Part shown: piece after piece, positions 11,835 through 15,711 of the stretch
Layout: every line of letters begins with the position of its first letter
Numbering within the stretch: position 1 is the first letter of the stretch
The notes under the pieces: generated by a model
Database searches by the model: none
What the model was told of the DNA's origin: nothing
The model's input: the letters and a program-made list of their open reading frames with translations, nothing else
Made by a program: the position numbers and the translations under genes
From: Saprospiraceae bacterium UBA2365
GTDB taxonomy: Bacteria; Bacteroidota; Bacteroidia; Chitinophagales; Saprospiraceae
DNA length: 15,711 bases
Assembly: GCA_002344345.1 (NCBI GenBank)
Contig: DDTL01000201.1
Coordinates: 1-15,711, forward strand
Direction: 5' to 3'

Positions 11835-14618
11835 TTAGTTTTTCACAAAAAGCAAGCTGTTGACAGATCCTGCAACAGTAACCTGCAACGTATAAACACC
11901 TGAAGGTAAGTTACTTACATCCAGAGTACACTGGTCGCCGGTTACGATGGAATCATCGATGCACTTACGACCATATATGTCCATAATTCGGATATTTGCG
12001 TGCCTGAGCTGGTCAAATTTTACATGAACGGTATGGTCAGCAGGATTTGGATAAACGATCAGACCTGTTGCCTGCAACCCTTCCGTTCCGGTAGTTTTGG
12101 TAGTAACACGGATCACATTGGAAAAATCAGATTCACCATCTGCATTGACAGATTTCAATTTGTAGTCATAGTTGGTTTCGGCAGTCAATCCGGTCACATC
12201 GTAGCTGTTATCATGAACTTCCACCCCATTAAATCCTGTCAGGAAAGTCTGGAAATTATCAGCGGAAACAAACAACAAGGCATATTGTGCATCTTCTGCT
12301 TTTTCCCAATTGGCTTTGAATCCCTCCATGGACACATCGGTTGCCATGGTTGCTACAGGTGGTTGGAGGGCAGTTAAGAGTTTAAAAGTATGGGTTTGAT
12401 TCTGTGTGATGTCTATTTTTCCGTTTTGGGGTAAAAACTTTGGTGCAGTGATCGAGTAATCGACGGCTGTTCCGGCCGGGTGTGAAACGATTGCAATACC
12501 TGAAGGGTTGGTTTTAGCCATGGATCCATCCAACTGAACATCAGCACCCTCAATCGGCACATCAAAAATATTGGTCACGATAAAGGTGAGGCTAAAGCAA
12601 TTATCGAGCGTTACATTTTCTGTGTGATTGGAAACCAGATCGATCAAACCTGATACATCGCAGAAGCCTTCACCTGAAATTTTGTAAGTATACTCTCCTG
12701 CAATCAGACCCGGGAAATTGTAAGTTCCTGCGGGATAAACGAAATTGTTGAGGGTAACGATCGCATTTTGAACCGGGTTGCCGCTTTTGTCTTTGACATC
12801 AAAGTTCAGGCTGAAGGTTGGTACAAAAGGTTTTCTGAGTATCATTCCATCTTCACCGAGTATATATCCGGTACCATCAGGGCCAAAGAAAATATCGTAC
12901 AAATGTCTGGTTGTCTGGCTGTTGACAAATTCCCAATTTTCCGTACCATCAGATGTTTTCCCTATCATACCGTTTTTTCCGACGACATACATGGTTTGCA
13001 GATCAACCATGGCGGCATCCCTGAGTTCCATCCCTTCAAGTTTTTTTCTTGTCCAGTTAGTACCACCATCAATGGTTTTATACGCATAATAATCCTGATA
13101 GGCAGCCAAACCGTTTTGTTCATCCAAAAAGTCAAATCCCCAGAAAATTTTATTTTGCTTATTAATGTTTGACCATGAGTTTCCCCCGTCATTGCTTTTA
13201 AAAACACCCCATAGCCCGGAAGCATAAATAATCTGATCGGTAATGGGTTCTATGCTCCAGCTGGTCAATGTATCTAAAACTTTAGTCCAGGATGCTCCTC
13301 CATTGATGGTTTTGTAAATATAGTCAAATGCGATAAAGCCGACCTGATCATTCAGAAATTTAATTTCGCCCTGGTTGGCTTCAGTCCGGTCAAATCCATT
13401 ATTGGAAGATACCCAGGTTGTACCGCCATTGGTAGATTTGAGCACAGTTTTGTTTACACCTAAGGCAAACAGGTTACCAGAAGGCGTAGAGGATATTCCC
13501 CAGAGCTTTTCAGTTGTGCCCGAATTGAGTCTTGTCCATGAACTCGCATTGTCCGTGCTTTTGACGATGGTCCCGTTTTCTCCGCAGGCAAAAATTGTGT
13601 TGTCTGAAGCAAAACACATGTCGTGCAGCATGCCTTTGAACAAACCTTCCGAGGTAGTGGTCCAGGTTGTGCCATTGGAACTCTTAATAATATTTCCTCC
13701 GCCACCGCAAAGGAAGAATTCACCATTCGGTTTGGTGGTCATATTGTTCATGGTCAGTTTTGAAGGAAGGTTGATCAAAGACCAGGTATTTCCTCCGTTG
13801 GTGGTCCTGGCGATTTTTCCTGGTGCAGTTTCAGCATCGGACCAGGCAAAACCATTTTGAGCATCTTTAAAATACATGTGATAACTCAGACTTATCCCGG
13901 TTGAGCTTGTTTCATTCCAAACCTGACCACCGTCGGTGGTTTTGAAGAGAGTTGACTTGCTGTTGGAAGCAATATAACCTGTTAAATTGCCCGGGCTAAG
14001 GAATATGACCTCATTATACGTCCCATCCATAAATTCAACCCAGGTTTCACCTCCATCGGCGGTTTTGTATGCACCACCGTTTGCTGCGATAAATCCGGTA
14101 GTATTGTCTATGAAATGCAAGCCATACATATCATAAGCGCCATCAATTTCTATAATAGTCCAGTTTTGACCAAAGTCAGACGTTTTATAGAATCTTTGAT
14201 AACCAATGATACCTCCGAATCCGGATGCGTTGAAGAAAATATTATTAAAACCCGAAGTATTGGAATACAGTAAGGTCCAGGTAACTCCGCCATCTGAAGT
14301 TTTCAACAAACGCCCTTCATTATATTGTTTCAGATTCCCTGCGATGAAACCGGTCATTTCATCAATAAAAACCACTCTGTTGAAACTAAAATTGAATCCG
14401 GTGTTGAAAGCAACCCAACTCAGACCTCCATCTGTAGTTTTGAGAAATGAACCGCCTGTTCCAACTGCAAATCCTTTCAGGTCAGAAGTAAAAACAATAG
14501 ATTTTAAATTGCTGTTGTAGGCAGCATTGCCCGCTTCGCTCCAACCATCTTCAATCTGAGCATTGAGTGAGCTGAAAGAAACGATCAATAAAATCAGAAA
14601 AAGTAATGATTTTTTCAT
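11835..14618 (-). CDS. Secreted YCF48/BNR-repeat protein with T9SS type A sorting domain
   Basis: 927 residues from the ATG giving MKKSLLFLILLIVSFSSLNA (signal peptide, cleaved before Q); an upstream ATG at 14678 would put 20 hydrophobic/basic residues in front of it and is rejected. About residues 55-605 hold 13 copies of a K(T/S)(T/S)(D/N)GG..W motif (for example KTTDGGLSW, KTSDGGVTW, KSTNGGTTW, KTIDGGTNW), giving a YCF48/sialidase-like beta-propeller set. Then come two carboxypeptidase-regulatory-like beta modules (SLNFDVKDKSGNPVQNAIV and FIVTNIFDVPIEGADVQL, about 610-755), one fibronectin III domain (MEGFKANWEKAEDAQYALL, VTGLTAETNYDYKLKSVN) and the sorting domain (VYPNPADHTVHVKF, IMDIYGRK, NLPSGVYTLQV). 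T9SS exports it and normally removes the C-terminal domain. Substrate unknown; no catalytic residues seen. Confidence 0.93.
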   Translation of the reverse strand: MKKSLLFLILLIVSFSSLNAQIEDGWSEAGNAAYNSNLKSIVFTSDLKGFAVGTGGSFLKTTDGGLSWVAFNTGFNFSFNRVVFIDEMTGFIAGNLKQYNEGRLLKTSDGGVTWTLLYSNTSGFNNIFFNASGFGGIIGYQRFYKTSDFGQNWTIIEIDGAYDMYGLHFIDNTTGFIAANGGAYKTADGGETWVEFMDGTYNEVIFLSPGNLTGYIASNSKSTLFKTTDGGQVWNETSSTGISLSYHMYFKDAQNGFAWSDAETAPGKIARTTNGGNTWSLINLPSKLTMNNMTTKPNGEFFLCGGGGNIIKSSNGTTWTTTSEGLFKGMLHDMCFASDNTIFACGENGTIVKSTDNASSWTRLNSGTTEKLWGISSTPSGNLFALGVNKTVLKSTNGGTTWVSSNNGFDRTEANQGEIKFLNDQVGFIAFDYIYKTINGGASWTKVLDTLTSWSIEPITDQIIYASGLWGVFKSNDGGNSWSNINKQNKIFWGFDFLDEQNGLAAYQDYYAYKTIDGGTNWTRKKLEGMELRDAAMVDLQTMYVVGKNGMIGKTSDGTENWEFVNSQTTRHLYDIFFGPDGTGYILGEDGMILRKPFVPTFSLNFDVKDKSGNPVQNAIVTLNNFVYPAGTYNFPGLIAGEYTYKISGEGFCDVSGLIDLVSNHTENVTLDNCFSLTFIVTNIFDVPIEGADVQLDGSMAKTNPSGIAIVSHPAGTAVDYSITAPKFLPQNGKIDITQNQTHTFKLLTALQPPVATMATDVSMEGFKANWEKAEDAQYALLFVSADNFQTFLTGFNGVEVHDNSYDVTGLTAETNYDYKLKSVNADGESDFSNVIRVTTKTTGTEGLQATGLIVYPNPADHTVHVKFDQLRHANIRIMDIYGRKCIDDSIVTGDQCTLDVSNLPSGVYTLQVTVAGSVNSLLFVKN

Positions 14619-14688
14619 TTGGCAAGTTTTGAATGATGAAAAAAGAAATATCACAACAGGTTTTATCTGAAATGACAATTAATCAATA

Positions 14689-14696
14689 CAAAATTA
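14689..14696 (-). promoter_or_regulatory. -7 box for the YCF48-repeat gene
   Basis: On the minus strand TAATTTTG matches TAnnTTTG exactly, about 70 bases upstream of the chosen ATG at 14618. It also lies upstream of the rejected ATG at 14678, leaving that start only about 10 bases of transcript leader. A weak TGG rather than TTG occupies the upstream box position. Confidence 0.45.
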
Positions 14697-14769
14697 CAAT
14701 GTAAACAGGTGAAAATCCAGTTTTATGGTTGAATGGTAAAAATAGTATGCCGGAAGTAAATAAATTAGT

Positions 14770-14845
14770 GTCAGGAGGCGTCGACGCCTGCTCCCTCTCT
14801 CTCCTTATATGACAATGACTGTCATTCCTGACGCTTTGGTCAGGA
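14770..14845. repeat. Cluster of three short hairpins
   Basis: AGGCGTCGACGCCT (14776-14789) is a perfect 14-bp palindrome; ATGACA (14809-14814) pairs with TGTCAT (14820-14825); TCCTGAC (14826-14832) pairs with GTCAGGA (14839-14845). GTCAGGA also occurs at 14770-14776, so the block begins and ends with the same heptamer. Confidence 0.6.
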
Positions 14846-15250
14846 CAGGTCCGACTGAAAGGAAGAATTTTACTATTGACGGGAAATAGATGAAAAAGGA
14901 TCACTATTGTAATTTGCCACTTCAGCCTCCCAGCCTCCTGAAGGAAGTGCAGCAACCCGCAGTGTATGGGTTTGGTGATTGAGTGTTTCGGACGTGGTGG
15001 GTTGGGGGTTCCCCTGAAGCCTGATCTGACCAATATCGTCAGGTGGGGTTAGGGTTAAGTACGGGAAATTCGTAGGAATCATGCAATCTGCTAAATCTGT
15101 GATTCAGATGAAAAGAATTGGGAGCTTTGTATTGAAGCATATTAGGCGCTTCGATCGTATTTTCCCTGAAATTATTTAACAAGTATCTGTAAATGACAGC
15201 TTATGTAAATGTTTTTTGTTTATAACAGACTAAAAAAAGATTCAAATATA
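14846..15250. other. Non-coding stretch of higher GC, possible dispersed repeat
   Basis: Between the promoter of the YCF48 gene and the toxin-antitoxin pair no gene is convincing. Bases about 14846-15080 are visibly richer in GC than the flanks and have two overlapping minus-strand open frames (ending at 14683 and 14873) with low-complexity, Pro/Thr/His-rich translations. This is typical of a structured or repeated non-coding element, not of a gene. I see nothing in 15090-15250. Confidence 0.35.
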
Positions 15251-15255
15251 TATTT

Positions 15256-15287
15256 GATATATAAAAATGATATACATTTGCGATATA
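15256..15287 (+). promoter_or_regulatory. Promoter with three phased GATATA repeats (likely operator)
   Basis: TACATTTG (15273-15280) fits the -7 box, 17 bp before the antitoxin ATG. GATATA occurs at 15256, 15269 and 15282, exactly 13 bp apart each time and overlapping the promoter. Ribbon-helix-helix antitoxins usually bind such direct repeats and autoregulate, so these are probable operator half-sites. Confidence 0.5.
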
Positions 15288-15297
15288 ATAAAAATGT

Positions 15298-15528
15298 ATG
15301 AAAACGGTATCATTAAAAATTGACGACTCCATCTTTGGAGAAACTGAAAAAATCCTTTCCAGGATAAGAATTTCCAGGAACAGATACATCAATGAAGCCA
15401 TTGATCATTACAACAAGATGCAGAAAAGGCAGATCCTTGAAAAAAAACTCAAAGTTGAATCGGAGTTAATAAAACAGGATTCTTTACATATTTTAAAGGA
15501 ATTTGAAAACATTGATTATGCAGATTAA
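15298..15528 (+). CDS. Ribbon-helix-helix antitoxin (MazE/CopG-like)
   Basis: A 76-residue protein with an N-terminal ribbon-helix-helix: strand MKTVSLKIDD, helix SIFGETEKILSRIR, turn and second helix ISRNRYINEAIDHYNKMQKR. The C-terminal half is charged and probably wraps the toxin (LEKKLKVESELIKQDSLHIL, ending ENIDYAD). It would repress its own promoter, where three 13-bp-spaced GATATA repeats lie, and neutralise the MazF-like toxin, whose ATG (15518) overlaps its last 11 bases. Confidence 0.85.
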   Translation: MKTVSLKIDDSIFGETEKILSRIRISRNRYINEAIDHYNKMQKRQILEKKLKVESELIKQDSLHILKEFENIDYAD

Positions 15529-15711
15529 TCAATTTGAAATCTGGATTGCTGACCTAAATCCGCAAATAGGAACGGAGTCAGGAAAAACAAGACCGGTTTT
15601 GATAGTACAGACAGATTTATTGAACAAAATCCCTCATCCATCCACGATTATTTGTCCGATAACAAGGAACGTTCAAAAAGACACAGATATTTTAACCCAA
15701 CTTGAAAATAA
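15518..15711 (+). CDS. mazF: MazF/PemK-family toxin, N-terminal part (runs off the right edge)
   Basis: The first 64 codons start MQINQFEIWIADLNPQIGTE and continue SGKTRPVLIVQTDLLNKIPH, STIICPITRNVQKDTDILTQ. The 'G.(I/V)W.ADLNP..G.E..K.RPV(L/V)I.Q.D..N' pattern is diagnostic of MazF-type mRNA interferases (about 110 residues in full). The basic residue in KTRPV and the STIICPIT strand are intact, so there is no sign of decay in the visible part. It overlaps the antitoxin by 11 bp and is cut by the window end. Confidence 0.9.
   Translation, partial: MQINQFEIWIADLNPQIGTESGKTRPVLIVQTDLLNKIPHPSTIICPITRNVQKDTDILTQLEN

Noticed and set aside
12768..13860. Several plus-strand open frames of 100-160 codons within the YCF48-repeat gene
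   Set aside because: They are antisense shadows of a long repetitive gene with a signal peptide and sorting domain in the real frame.
14846..15080. Cobalamin or other known riboswitch upstream of the YCF48-repeat gene
   Set aside because: I looked for the conserved cobalamin-box elements on both strands and did not find them in the right order.
14683..15082. Two overlapping minus-strand frames with Pro/Thr/His-rich translations
   Set aside because: They overlap each other, lack recognisable domains and coincide with hairpin-rich DNA; more likely a non-coding repeat.

Overview
The window looks like an accessory region of a Bacteroidota chromosome, probably a Saprospiria- or Chitinophagia-like member. 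The reasons are: promoter boxes of the form TAnnTTTG instead of E. coli -10 boxes; a type B (gliding-motility type) and a type A type-IX-secretion (T9SS) C-terminal domain; a Bacteroidota 'GRASP-with-SPASM' peptide-modification locus; AT-rich intergenic DNA; and no Shine-Dalgarno sequence where I looked upstream of starts.

Left part (1-3142, all minus strand). A compact RiPP operon reads right to left: an 80-residue precursor peptide with a Bacteroidota GG leader (2710-2468), an intrinsic terminator or attenuator (2441-2393), a secreted DUF6624-like protein (2311-1325), an ATP-grasp peptide maturase GwsG (1350-409), an unrecognised 68-residue protein (421-215), and the start of the SPASM maturase GwsS, which runs off the left edge (228-1). 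The last four genes overlap each other by 14-26 bp. A small HTH protein (3142-2822) and a perfect 20-bp palindrome lie just upstream of the precursor.

Middle part (3289-8840) is a patchwork of insertions and decay. It holds an intact Rpn/transposase_31-type PD-(D/E)XK nuclease gene (3349-4278), a hicB antitoxin with a truncated hicA (4492-4814), a second secreted DUF6624 protein (5922-5002), two separate C-terminal remnants of GwsS-type SPASM maturases (6441-6193 and 7633-7466), a lipoprotein gene, a second Rpn copy broken by deletion between 15-bp direct repeats (7848-8268), and a four-helix-bundle (S23/IVS-type) gene (8694-8353). Three intergenic islands share an unusual 8-bp-periodic repeat; two of them switch strand at a hairpin and bracket the four-helix-bundle gene.

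Right part (8880-15711). A T9SS type B surface protein (8964-10823) has a clear Bacteroidota promoter. A lipoprotein (11131-11739) converges on a 927-residue T9SS type A protein with 13 YCF48/BNR-like repeats (14618-11835), and a strong bidirectional terminator separates them. Then comes about 600 bp of hairpin-rich, non-coding DNA of higher GC, and a MazE/MazF-type toxin-antitoxin pair whose toxin is cut by the right edge.

The main biological story is one apparently functional gws locus embedded among relics of at least two others. Secreted DUF6624-type and lipoprotein genes accompany these loci, which suggests repeated gain and loss of GRASP-with-SPASM modules.
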